Of a DNA stretch of 64,000 nt, positions 16,213 through 24,286 are shown one piece after another (within the stretch, counting starts at the first letter, position 1; each line of letters starts with the position of its first letter). A program made the position numbers and the translations under genes. The stretch lies in the NCBI RefSeq assembly GCF_900637975.1, contig NZ_LR134477.1:1922001-1986000 (forward strand). Reading direction: 5' to 3'. The notes beneath the pieces are model-generated. The model saw only the letters and a list, made by a program, of their open reading frames with translations, searched no databases and had not been told where the DNA came from. Source of the DNA: Actinomyces viscosus. GTDB lineage: Bacteria > Actinomycetota > Actinomycetes > Actinomycetales > Actinomycetaceae.

Positions 16213-17049
16213 TCAGGACTCGGGCTTGTGGGCCACCAGGGCGATGCCGACCATGTCCTTCTCGTAGCGCTTGAAGGTGGCGGCCATCTCCTGGACGCGC
16301 TGGCGCAGCTCCTTGTCGGCGGCGACGTTGCGGGCGATCCGCAGGAAGCCGCCCAGGCCCTCGTCGTGGATGTTGCGTCCGACCTTGAGCAGGGCCATGG
16401 GGGCGGTGTCGACCCAGTCGACGACGAGCCCGGCCTCCTCCATGAGCTGTCTCCAGGCGGCAGCGGTCATGGGGCGGGCGTTGACGTGAATGGAGCGGGC
16501 CAGGTCGCGGCGCAGCTCGGTGTAGTGCTCCTCGTCGATGTCGTCGGGGGTGACGCCGAGCTCGTGGATGGCGTAGCGGCCGCCGGGGCGCAGGACGCGG
16601 GCGGCCTCGGCGACGATGGCGGCCTTGCCCTTGTCCCCCTGCATGGTGAGCATGGCCTCGCCGACGACGACGTCGGCACTGGCCCCGTCCAGGCCGGTGT
16701 CAGCGGCCTCTCCCTGGCGGACGGTGCCGAGGTCGCCGACGACGGCGGCCACGCGCCGGGCGGCGTCGGGGTCGCGGTCGATGGCCGTGTAGAAGGCGGG
16801 GTGGGCCTTGATGATCTCGGCGGCGGTGCGTCCCAGGCCCGGGGCGAGCTCGACGACGTCGGATCCGGCCAGGGCGGCGTGGCTGAGCATGGCGGCGGAC
16901 AGGGCGGCGCCGCCGGGCCGCAGGACGCGCTTGCCGGCCCGGGCCAGGACCCAGTGGCCGGGAGCGGAGGCGATGGGCCGGTCGGCGTAGGGCAGCGGCA
17001 AGTCGGTCGAGGCGGCGGAGTCTGCGGAGTCAGCGGGCTTGTCACTCAT
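16213..17049 (-). CDS. Class I SAM-dependent methyltransferase
   Basis: 278 residues. Rossmann motif I is VVELAPGLGRTAAEII (about 66-81), acidic residue IDRDPDAA binds the SAM ribose, and the post-motif regions VVVGEAMLTM and AARVLRPGGRYAIHEL are standard for the family. Substrate unknown; the overall type resembles small-molecule methyltransferases of the UbiE kind. It is downstream of the IS5 element and upstream of the ABC operon on the same strand, with no clear functional link to either. Confidence 0.85.
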   Translation of the reverse strand: MSDKPADSADSAASTDLPLPYADRPIASAPGHWVLARAGKRVLRPGGAALSAAMLSHAALAGSDVVELAPGLGRTAAEIIKAHPAFYTAIDRDPDAARRVAAVVGDLGTVRQGEAADTGLDGASADVVVGEAMLTMQGDKGKAAIVAEAARVLRPGGRYAIHELGVTPDDIDEEHYTELRRDLARSIHVNARPMTAAAWRQLMEEAGLVVDWVDTAPMALLKVGRNIHDEGLGGFLRIARNVAADKELRQRVQEMAATFKRYEKDMVGIALVAHKPES

Positions 17050-17150
17050 GAGGTCACCCTAACCAGGCCGGATCCACCTGGGTAGGCCGATGAGCCGGCG
17101 AATGCCCAGGGGGACGGCGCGCGGGCACTATAGGGGCGGTGAGTAGTGAT

Positions 17151-18025
17151 GAAGGTTATTCAGGGGTTGGTGTAGGCGTAGAGGGCTAGGGTGGCTGTGA
17201 TAGTTTCTTTGAAGGTGTGCAGGGGGCGCCTGTAGTCGTGGGCCAGGATCTTCCAGGATTTGATGTGCGCGATGGTTCTCTCCACGACATACCGGATTTC
17301 ATTTAGGGATTTGTTGGCCTGCTTCTGGGCCTTGGTGAGCTCACTGTTGGGAGGTTTCTTGTAGGGGGTGAGAACCCCGGTTCCGATGTAGCCTTTATCG
17401 GCGATGCAGCAGGAGGGGTCGATCTCCTCCAAGAGACCGGAGGTGGTGATGGCCTTGGTGTCGTGGGTGGCCCCCGGTAGCGGGTCTGAGGCCCACCGCA
17501 GGCGCCCGGCGGGGCTGACCAGCACTTGCAGGCTCAGGCCGGTGCGCTTGTGCTTGCCCGACCACAGGTCCGTCCGATCCTTCCAGCTCCAGCACGGCAG
17601 GAGCGTACCGTCGATGATGTGCACGCCCCCATGGGGGACCTCCTCGACGGTCGCCAGCACAGGCCCCAAGACCCTGGCGATGATCCGGGTGACCACCGAG
17701 ATCGCCCGCGAGATCGTCGGCTGTGACACCCCCATGATCTCGGCGATCGCCTCCTGGGAGGTGTTGGTGCGCAAATACATCAACGTCGCCCGCACCGCGG
17801 CCAGTGGGCCAAGAATTCTTGGCGCCAAGGAGATCTCAGTATCACCCAGCACCATTTCCACCAGGCAGCTCAACTGCGTTCTGTCCAGGCCTGTGATACC
17901 CTTACCCATGACGGCTCGTTCCTGAGAGGTTTCATGTAGCAATCTGATTCTCTCAGACCAACGAGCCGTCACCCATTCAACACACCGAACCCCTAAACCC
18001 CCATACACGCCCCTGAATAACCTTC
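17151..18025 (-). mobile_element. IS5-family element, apparently intact (875 bp)
   Basis: Bounded by perfect 16-bp inverted repeats GAAGGTTATTCAGGGG (17151-17166 and, inverted, 18010-18025) and a 3-bp target duplication GAT (17148-17150 and 18026-18028). Contains a single transposase gene. Intact ends, a clean duplication and an open gene suggest recent and possibly active insertion. Confidence 0.92.
17160..17910 (-). CDS. IS5-family transposase (DDE_Tnp_4 type)
   Basis: About 249 residues from ATG 17910 (GKGITGLDRTQLS), chosen because AGGA lies 12 bases upstream; an in-frame ATG at 18008 would add 33 residues reaching into the terminal repeat. An N-terminal helix-turn-helix (TSQEAIAEIMGVSQPTISRAI) precedes the nuclease core: HIIDGTLLP (first Asp), IADKGYIGTG (second Asp) and the terminal RYVVERTIAHIKSW (Glu), the order seen in DDE_Tnp_4/HARBI-like transposases. 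Confidence 0.9.
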
Positions 18026-18157
18026 GATGAGTCGCCCCTTCGCTCAGGGAAGTCCATGCTACTAATACCGTCGGCCACTATGACCGCTCTGTCACGCCAC
18101 AGGTCAGATCCCTCGGACTGCTGGATCGCCGGCTTTCGTTGGCGCTACGGTGACCGG

Positions 18158-19006
18158 ATGGATCAACTCATCACCCCCGCCGTCTGGTGCGACGGCACCG
18201 CCGCCGAGGCCGCCCAGTTCTACGCGGACGTCTTCCGCGAGGCCCACGTCGTCGAGCAGGCACCCGGGCTCGCGGCCACGGTCAGTATCCACGGTTTCCG
18301 GCTCTCGCTCATCGACGGCGGCGACCAGTACGCCCCGAACCCGTCGATCAGCTGCATCCTGAACTTCGACCCGTTGCTGTTCGGCGGCGAGGACCAGGCC
18401 CGGACCTACCTCGATGAGCTCTACGAGCAGCTCTCCGCCGGCGGGGTGCTCATGGAGCTGGGCGAGTACCCCTTCTCGCCGCGCTACGCCTGGGTCCGCG
18501 ACCGCTTCGGCATGACCTGGCAGCTCATGCTCACCGACCCGGCCGGTGAGCCGCGCCCCTTCGTCATTCCGTCCTTCATGTTCGGCGGCACCAACCACGC
18601 CAACGCCGAGGAGGCTACAAACGCCTGGATCGACCTGTTCGACGACGCCCGTCGCGGGGCCCTGTACCGCTACGAGGAGGGCGGGCCGATGGAGGCGGGA
18701 ACGGTCATGTTCACCGACTTCACGCTGCGCGGCACCTGGATGGCCGCCATGGACGCCGGTGCCTTCCACGACTTCACCTTCACGCCCGGGGTCTCCATGA
18801 TCGTCTCCTGCCGCGACCAGGAGGAGATCGACCGCTACTGGGCGGGGCTGTCGGCCGTGCCCGAGGCCGAGCGCTGCGGCTGGTGCGTCGACCGCTGGGG
18901 CGTCTCCTGGCAGGTCGTCCCCCACAACATCGCCGAGCTCATGACCGACGCCGCCACGCGCGAGAAGATCCTGCAGATGGGCAAGGTCGACCTGACCAGG
19001 CTGTAG
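18158..19006 (+). CDS. Two-domain VOC/PhnB-like protein
   Basis: 282 residues from ATG 18158 (DQLITPAVWCDGTAAEA). Two tandem halves of the 3-demethylubiquinone-methyltransferase-like VOC fold: the first ends WVRDRFGMTWQLML (about 130), the second ends WCVDRWGVSWQVVP (about 260). Each has the AxFY or NAWI type helix and the final W-Q strand. The family binds metal or small aromatic ligands; the enzymatic role is unknown. Stands alone just downstream of the IS5 element. Confidence 0.85.
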   Translation: MDQLITPAVWCDGTAAEAAQFYADVFREAHVVEQAPGLAATVSIHGFRLSLIDGGDQYAPNPSISCILNFDPLLFGGEDQARTYLDELYEQLSAGGVLMELGEYPFSPRYAWVRDRFGMTWQLMLTDPAGEPRPFVIPSFMFGGTNHANAEEATNAWIDLFDDARRGALYRYEEGGPMEAGTVMFTDFTLRGTWMAAMDAGAFHDFTFTPGVSMIVSCRDQEEIDRYWAGLSAVPEAERCGWCVDRWGVSWQVVPHNIAELMTDAATREKILQMGKVDLTRL

Positions 19007-19383
19007 GCCCCAGATCCCACCACGACAGCCTTCAAGAGTGCCGCAACTCTCCACGAGAGCCTTCAGAAGTGCCGTTGTCTTCGTGGAGCCCACCGATACT
19101 GCACGAGACTGGGGTGCTACTGGCCAGGACATGGGGGGACTCCACGTGATCCGGAGGCACATGCAGTGCGGTTAAACCCCGGCCAGTACCACCCGGACCT
19201 CGTGGAGTGGGCGCCCGGAAGCGACCGGCGACGCCGTAGCCCCGGTCCCCTGCGACAGGCCGGCTACAGACCACCGGGTCTACGACGTCGACCACCACGG
19301 CAGGAGCCCACAAGGAACGCGAGGGCCTGTCCGGCATCCCAACGATGTCCGAATCGGCCATGAGGGCCCTGAGGACCTGAGCC
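19007..19383. other. 377-bp intergenic stretch with a short tandem repeat
   Basis: No credible gene. Two adjacent imperfect units of about 30 bases occur at 19020-19080, each containing CACGA-AGCCTTCA--AGTGCCG, and a third partial CGTGGAG follows. The remainder (19090-19380) has no recognisable coding signature on either strand. Both neighbouring genes end here (convergent). Confidence 0.5.
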
Positions 19384-20814
19384 TCAGACCCTGGTGACGC
19401 GGTCGAGGCTGGGGACGCCGGCGCGGGTGGCCGGGTACTGGCCGTCGTCGTGCTTGCGCCGGTGCATGGCCACGTAGTGGCGCTCGGTGGAGCCGTCGTA
19501 GACCTGGCGAGGCCGCCCGATCCGCTTGGCGGGGTCAGCGATCATCTCGCGGTACTGGGCGATCCAGCCCGGCAGGCGCCCGAGCGCGAACAGGGGCGTG
19601 AACATCTTCGTGGGAAATCCCATCGCCTGGTAGATGAGCCCGGTGTAGAAGTCGACGTTCGGGTAGAGGCTGCGGGAGACGAAGTACTCGTCGCGCAGCG
19701 CCGTCTCCTCCAGCTCCATGGCGATCTCGAGCTTGCGGTCGCCGTCGTCGGAGCCCAGGCGGGTCAGGACGTCGTGGGCGGTCTCCTTGACGATCGCGGC
19801 GCGCGGGTCGTAGTTCTTGTAGACCCGGTGGCCGAAGCCCATGAGCCGGACACCGTCCTCCTTGTCCTTGACCTTGCGGACGAACTCGGCCGTGCTCATC
19901 CCCGAGCTCTGGATGGTGTCCAGCATCCGCAGGACCGCCTCGTTCGCCCCGCCGTGCAGCGGGCCGGACAGGGCCCCCACGCCCGCGGCCACGGAGGCGT
20001 ACATGTTGGCGTCGGCCGAGCCCACGAGGCGCACGGTGGAGGTCGAGCAGTTCTGCTCGTGGTCGGCATGCAGGATGAGGAGCATGTCCAGGGCCCGCAC
20101 CACGGCCGGGTCGATGTCGTAGGACTGGTAGGGCATGCCGAAGGTCAGGCGGATGAAGTCCTCGACGTAAGAGCGCTGCGGGTCCGGGTAGAGCAGCGGC
20201 AGCCCGATGGCGCGCCGGGCGATGTAGCTGATCATCGTGGGCATCTTGGCCAGCAGCAGCACCGTAGCGAGCTCGCGCTCGTAGGGGTCGTGCGGGTTGA
20301 GGGTGTCCTCGTAGTAGGTGGCCAGGCCCGCGATCCCCGCCTGCAGGATCGCCATCGGGTGGCCCGAGGAGGGGAAGGAGGTGAAGAAGCTGCGGAAGTC
20401 CTCGTGCAGGAGGCGGTGGCGCGAGATGCGCCGCTGCATGCGCTCGAAGGACTCGCGGTCGGGCAGCTCGCCGTTGATGAGGAGGTAGGCGACCTCCAGG
20501 AAGGTCGAGGACTTGGCCAGCTCCTCGATCGGGTAGCCGCGGTAGCGCAGGATGCCGGCGGCGCCGTCGATGTAGGTGATCTGCGAGGTGCACGACGCCG
20601 TGTTGGTGAAGCCCGGGTCGAGCGTCACCACGCCGGTGGAGCCCAGCAGCTTGGACACGCCCAAACCGTCGGCGCCGTCAGTCGCCCGGGTGCGCGGCAG
20701 CTCAAGGTTCTTGTCATCAACGCTCAGCAGTCCGGGGCCGTCGACGGCGCCGGACCGCGTCGGCTCCGGCTGCTCGACTGAGGCCGCGGCAGGGGTGGGG
20801 GTGCTCGTCATCAT
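19384..20814 (-). CDS. gltA: Citrate synthase
   Basis: 476 residues from ATG 20814 (MMTSTPTPA), with AGGAG five bases upstream. Catalyses oxaloacetate plus acetyl-CoA to citrate, entry step of the TCA cycle. Family landmarks: DGAAGILRYRGYPIEEL, active-site His in LHADHEQNCST, GPLHGGANEAV, MGFGHRVYKNYDPRA, and the C-terminal RPRQVYDGSTERHY with catalytic Asp/Arg region upstream (YPNVDFYTGLIY). About 50 extra N-terminal residues rich in Ala/Ser/Thr. Two palindromes upstream (20979-21021) may be its operators. Confidence 0.95.
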   Translation of the reverse strand: MMTSTPTPAAASVEQPEPTRSGAVDGPGLLSVDDKNLELPRTRATDGADGLGVSKLLGSTGVVTLDPGFTNTASCTSQITYIDGAAGILRYRGYPIEELAKSSTFLEVAYLLINGELPDRESFERMQRRISRHRLLHEDFRSFFTSFPSSGHPMAILQAGIAGLATYYEDTLNPHDPYERELATVLLLAKMPTMISYIARRAIGLPLLYPDPQRSYVEDFIRLTFGMPYQSYDIDPAVVRALDMLLILHADHEQNCSTSTVRLVGSADANMYASVAAGVGALSGPLHGGANEAVLRMLDTIQSSGMSTAEFVRKVKDKEDGVRLMGFGHRVYKNYDPRAAIVKETAHDVLTRLGSDDGDRKLEIAMELEETALRDEYFVSRSLYPNVDFYTGLIYQAMGFPTKMFTPLFALGRLPGWIAQYREMIADPAKRIGRPRQVYDGSTERHYVAMHRRKHDDGQYPATRAGVPSLDRVTRV

Positions 20815-20978
20815 GTCTCCTGGGGGCTCGGGGCCGCGCGCATCGCGACGGCGAGGCCAGGGCCCACGGGGGTGTCCGGCGGACCCAGCGCACACTGTAC
20901 GGGGTATGCTGTCACGACGTCGTCTCATTGGAGCGTCTCAGTGACTCCGCGTCCCGGCCCACCGGCCTCTCGCGGCCG

Positions 20979-21021
20979 CTTGATAAAGTTATCAAGCCCA
21001 ATGTCGAGCGATAAACTTATC
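20979..21021. promoter_or_regulatory. Tandem palindromes upstream of gltA
   Basis: Site 1 at 20979-20996 is a perfect palindrome CTTGATAAAGTTATCAAG (8-bp arms, 2-base centre). Site 2 at 21010-21021 is GATAAACTTATC with the same TTATC core. Centres are 28 bp apart. They lie about 165-205 bases upstream of the gltA start and just after the 3' end of the esterase gene, which fits a regulator operator for gltA. Confidence 0.55.
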
Positions 21022-21086
21022 AACAGCCTCGCAACCGACGCCGAATAACGGCCTCGATGCCCCAGGAGACCAGCGCTTAGCGGCTA

Positions 21087-22127
21087 CTACTTCCTCTGGT
21101 CCAGGAGCCAGGTGCGCATCCCGGTCAGCTTGTAGGCGGGCTCGAAGGAGGCAATGTGCTCCATCCTGGCGGTGGGGTTGGCCTCCATGACGGTGCCGGC
21201 CTTGAAGACCGAGAAGTTGCGCGCCTTGCCCTGGCTGAACAGGGCCTTCGTCTGCTCGTCGAGCTCGGAGGCCGACGCCGTGGCGTCCCACTCCTGCGGC
21301 GCGACCGCGAAGTCGACGCCGGCGGAGGTCAGCATCTCCTTGACGGCCTGCTGCCCGGCGAAGGCCCGGTCATCACCGCCGGCGACCTGGTAGACCCAGG
21401 TGGCCGAACCCAGCCCAGTCAGCTGAGTGGGGTCCCACTGGCCGTCGACGAACATGCAGGCCGAGAACATCGTCGGGTCCTGGGCCGCCATCACCATGTG
21501 CATCATGCAGCCCATGGACTGACCGGTCCCGTACACGCGGCTGGAGTCGATGGCGTACTGCTGCTGGAGCCAGGGAACGAACCGGCGGGTGACGTCCATC
21601 CAGTCGGTCGTCGTGTATCCGTCGTGGTCATCGAGGACGACCTCCGGGTAGCACGGGACCACGACCACGCACTTGTGGAGGTCCTGGGTGACCCGGTGCG
21701 CCCAGATGAGCGCCCCGTACTGGCTCAGCGGTGCGGTCACCTCGCCACCCACCAAGGAGGCGTCGGCGATGAAGTGCACGAGCGGGTAGCTTCCCGAGGC
21801 GTCGTACCCCTCCGGCAGGAAGATGTTGAACGGCAAGGACTTCCCGGTCTCCGAGTCGCTGTAGGAGGACTGGGTGAAGGAGGACGCCAGAGGCTTGAGC
21901 TCATCGATCGTCGGCACCGGGCCCGAGGTGCTCGCACTGGAGGAGGCGTTCGCCCCGTTCGACCCGTTCGACGCCGTCGAGCCTCCCGCTGATGAGGATG
22001 GTGCGGCGGAGGACGTGGTTGTCGCGGAGGCTGCCTTCGATGAGCACGCACCGAGTGCAAGACCTGCACCCGCAACGGTTCCGGCGGACAGGAGTGCACG
22101 GCGAGACGTTCTCATGAATGAACTCAT
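21087..22127 (-). CDS. Secreted lipoprotein, alpha/beta-hydrolase (esterase/depolymerase-like)
   Basis: 346 residues. The Tat-type signal (TSRRALLSAG) and lipobox LALGAC are followed by a Ser/Ala/Asn/Gly-rich tether of about 45 residues, so the enzyme is displayed on the cell surface. The catalytic domain has PFNIFLPEGYD, the nucleophile elbow GTGQSMGCMM and a C-terminal FEPAYKL. General fold as in feruloyl-esterase or PHB-depolymerase-like hydrolases; substrate unknown. The acid residue may be in VDGQWD or AGGDDRAF; a catalytic His is plausibly the one in MEHIASF. Confidence 0.82.
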   Translation of the reverse strand: MSSFMRTSRRALLSAGTVAGAGLALGACSSKAASATTTSSAAPSSSAGGSTASNGSNGANASSSASTSGPVPTIDELKPLASSFTQSSYSDSETGKSLPFNIFLPEGYDASGSYPLVHFIADASLVGGEVTAPLSQYGALIWAHRVTQDLHKCVVVVPCYPEVVLDDHDGYTTTDWMDVTRRFVPWLQQQYAIDSSRVYGTGQSMGCMMHMVMAAQDPTMFSACMFVDGQWDPTQLTGLGSATWVYQVAGGDDRAFAGQQAVKEMLTSAGVDFAVAPQEWDATASASELDEQTKALFSQGKARNFSVFKAGTVMEANPTARMEHIASFEPAYKLTGMRTWLLDQRK

Positions 22128-22200
22128 GTTGAGGAACCTGTCCTATGAACTTAAGAGCAGGTTGAACGCAGACTATGAGGACCCTATGGTCGCGGGTGGC

Positions 22201-23409
22201 TCAGCCGGCGAAGAGGGCGGTAGCCTCGGCCGAGCGCAGGCGCTGCGCGGCGGCCTCCACGCGCTCGTCGGTGTCGGTCAGGCTCATGCGCACCCGACCG
22301 GCCCCGGCCTCGCCGTAGAAGTCACCGGGGGCCACGACGATGCCGAGCTCGGCGAAGGCTCCCACCAGGTCGTAGGCGCTCATCGAGTCCGGCCCTTTGA
22401 GCCACAGGTACAGGCCGGCCACGGAGGCCGGGTCGTTGACGAGCCCGGCGGCGGCCGTGGCCTCCACGAGCACCTCGCGGCGCTCCCGGTAGACCTCCTT
22501 CTGCACCTCCATGTGCGCCTCGTCGCCGAGGGCCGCCACGAGTGCGGCCTGGACCGGCGTCGGCATGAGCATCCCGGTGTGCTTGCGCACCTCGGTGACC
22601 GCACCCACGAGGGCGGCGTCACCGGCGAGGAAGGCCGCGCGGTAGCCGGCGAGGTTGGACTGCTTGGACAGGGAGTACAGGGCGAGCAGACCGCCCCGGC
22701 CCGATGCTCCCCCGACCCGGGGGTCCAGGAGGCTGGGGATCGGCTCGGCGTCCCACGGCGAGTCCCAGGCGAGCTCGGCGTAGCACTCGTCGGAGATGAC
22801 GACGGCGCCGCGGCCCCTGGCCCAGGTGACGATCCGGGCCATCTGCTCGGCGCTCAGGACGTGGCCGTCGGGGTTGCCGGGGCTGTTGAGCCAGACGACG
22901 GCGACGCGCGCGTCGTCGGCGATGTCCCAGGTGTCGGGGTCGGCGTCGGTGTCCACGGGGACGGGGGTGGCGCCCACGAGGCGGGCACCGACGTCGTAGG
23001 TGGGGTAGGCGGCCCGTGGGTGCAGGACGAGGTCGCCGGGGGCCACACCCAGGTGCAGCGGCAGGAGGGCCACGGACTCCTTGGAGCCGATCGTGGGGAT
23101 GACCTCCTCGTCGCCCAGACCGGCCACGCCTCGGCGGCGCTCCATCCACTCGATGATGGCGGCGCGCACCACGGGGGCGCCGACCGTCGCCGGGTAGCCG
23201 GGGGCGTTGGCGGCCGCGGACAGGGCGGTCCGGGCGATCTCGGGGGTGGGGTCGACGGGCGTACCCACCGCGAGGTCGACGACGCCGTCGGGGTGCTCGG
23301 CGGCGCGCTGCCGGTAGGGGCGCAGCGAGTCCCAGGGGAAGTCGGGCAGGGCGAGGCGGCGGGGCAGGTGGGGGCTGGGGAAGGTCTCGGGTGTCGCGCT
23401 GGTGCTCAC
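22201..23409 (-). CDS. dapC: Succinyldiaminopimelate transaminase
   Basis: 402-residue fold-type I aminotransferase; start GTG 23409. It converts N-succinyl-2-amino-6-ketopimelate to N-succinyl-L,L-diaminopimelate in lysine/peptidoglycan-precursor synthesis. Visible: LAVGTPVDPTPE, PxxxG-type GYPATVGAPVVR, VWLNSPGNPDGHV, PLP-site SDECYAEL and lysine-containing YSLSKQSNLAGYR, terminal RVRMSLTDTDE. Pairing with fdxA immediately upstream is the conserved actinobacterial arrangement and supports DapC over other aminotransferases. Confidence 0.92.
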   Translation of the reverse strand: MSTSATPETFPSPHLPRRLALPDFPWDSLRPYRQRAAEHPDGVVDLAVGTPVDPTPEIARTALSAAANAPGYPATVGAPVVRAAIIEWMERRRGVAGLGDEEVIPTIGSKESVALLPLHLGVAPGDLVLHPRAAYPTYDVGARLVGATPVPVDTDADPDTWDIADDARVAVVWLNSPGNPDGHVLSAEQMARIVTWARGRGAVVISDECYAELAWDSPWDAEPIPSLLDPRVGGASGRGGLLALYSLSKQSNLAGYRAAFLAGDAALVGAVTEVRKHTGMLMPTPVQAALVAALGDEAHMEVQKEVYRERREVLVEATAAAGLVNDPASVAGLYLWLKGPDSMSAYDLVGAFAELGIVVAPGDFYGEAGAGRVRMSLTDTDERVEAAAQRLRSAEATALFAG

Positions 23410-23472
23410 GGCACCGATTCTTCCTCACACGCCGGGTGCGCCTCCACCCCCGAGCGGCCCCGCGCCGTCGGC

Positions 23473-23823
23473 TCAGTAGCCGTTGGCCTCTTTCCACTCG
23501 TCGTTCTGCGGAGGCAGGGCGGCGATCATGGGGTCGTCGTAGTCCTGGGCGCCGGTCCGCTGGGCGCCGCCGGGCGAGCCCAGGCCCTTGAGCTCGAAGA
23601 AGTCGATGTTGGCGCGGGTGTAGTCCTCCCACTCCTCCGGAACATCGTCCTCGTAGAAGATCGCCTCGGTGGGGCACACGGGCTCGCAGGCCCCGCAGTC
23701 GACGCACTCGTCGGCGTTGATGTAGAGGCTGCGTTCACCCTCGTAGATGCAGTCGACGGGACACTCGTCGACGCAAGCACGGTCCTTGACGTCAACGCAG
23801 GGCTGGGCAATGACGTACGTCAT
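23473..23823 (-). CDS. fdxA: 7Fe ferredoxin FdxA
   Basis: 116 residues starting ATG 23823 with AAAGGA upstream. Carries CVDVKDRACVDECPVDC and CVDCGACEPVCPTEA, the cysteine spacing of seven-iron (3Fe-4S plus 4Fe-4S) ferredoxins, followed by the typical C-terminal helix region (VPEEWEDYTRANIDFF). Electron carrier in the cytosol. Located upstream of dapC on the same strand with a 63-base gap; probably co-transcribed. Confidence 0.95.
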   Translation of the reverse strand: MTYVIAQPCVDVKDRACVDECPVDCIYEGERSLYINADECVDCGACEPVCPTEAIFYEDDVPEEWEDYTRANIDFFELKGLGSPGGAQRTGAQDYDDPMIAALPPQNDEWKEANGY

Positions 23824-24286
23824 AGCAGCAGTGTCCTTTCTTCTCCGGGGAACCTCCCGCGCGGATGGCGGGGTCGGGGCAAGTATGGTCCTCCAGGGCC
23901 CATAGACCCAAGAGGCGGAAGAGTGGCCGTCAGCACGCGGAAAACTCGGGGTTGTCGCAGCACGATTACGTCACTGCCACGGCGCGAATGTCGTAGATAA
24001 CACCGCTCTCAGGTACCGAGCCCACACCGTGGGGAGCACCCTGAGCAAGGCCCCGACGTGCGACCGGAATCCGAGGCGATGTTGACCGAAAAGTGTCCAG
24101 GAGGGACGACTTTGACATCCGACATCCCACGGACCGTTGACATCTGCGCAGGTCAGAGCGTTGCCGTCTCACGGAGGCGTCCGGAGACAGCGTCAAAGTC
24201 GTCCCATTTGGACAAAATCACCCTCAGCGTCACTCTCAACGTCTTGGCCTTCACCTCCACCGGGGCCGGAGGCACGAGCCTCCGCG
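23824..24286. other. 463-bp gap between fdxA and the VanW-family gene
   Basis: No credible gene. The right-hand half contains the 121-bp inverted-repeat element at 24094-24214. The left half must carry the fdxA promoter; no unambiguous -10/-35 pair could be assigned. Confidence 0.6.
24094..24214. repeat. 121-bp MITE-like element with 23-bp inverted ends
   Basis: Ends TGTCCAGGAGGGACGACTTT... (24094-24116) and, inverted, TGTCCAAATGGGACGACTTT... (24192-24214) match at 20 of 23 positions. The interior is only 75 bp and codes for nothing. A TGT start is typical of IS481/IS3-like termini, so this may be a MITE or an internal-deletion derivative. No certain target duplication was seen. Confidence 0.6.

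Noticed and set aside
21874-24000. A 708-codon plus-strand frame opposite dapC and fdxA
   Set aside because: Gly/Val/Asp-rich antisense artefact of high-GC codon bias. The minus-strand genes have unambiguous family motifs.
23966-24196. A 76-residue minus-strand frame over the MITE-like element
   Set aside because: No homology or ribosome site, and it crosses both inverted repeats of the 121-bp element.
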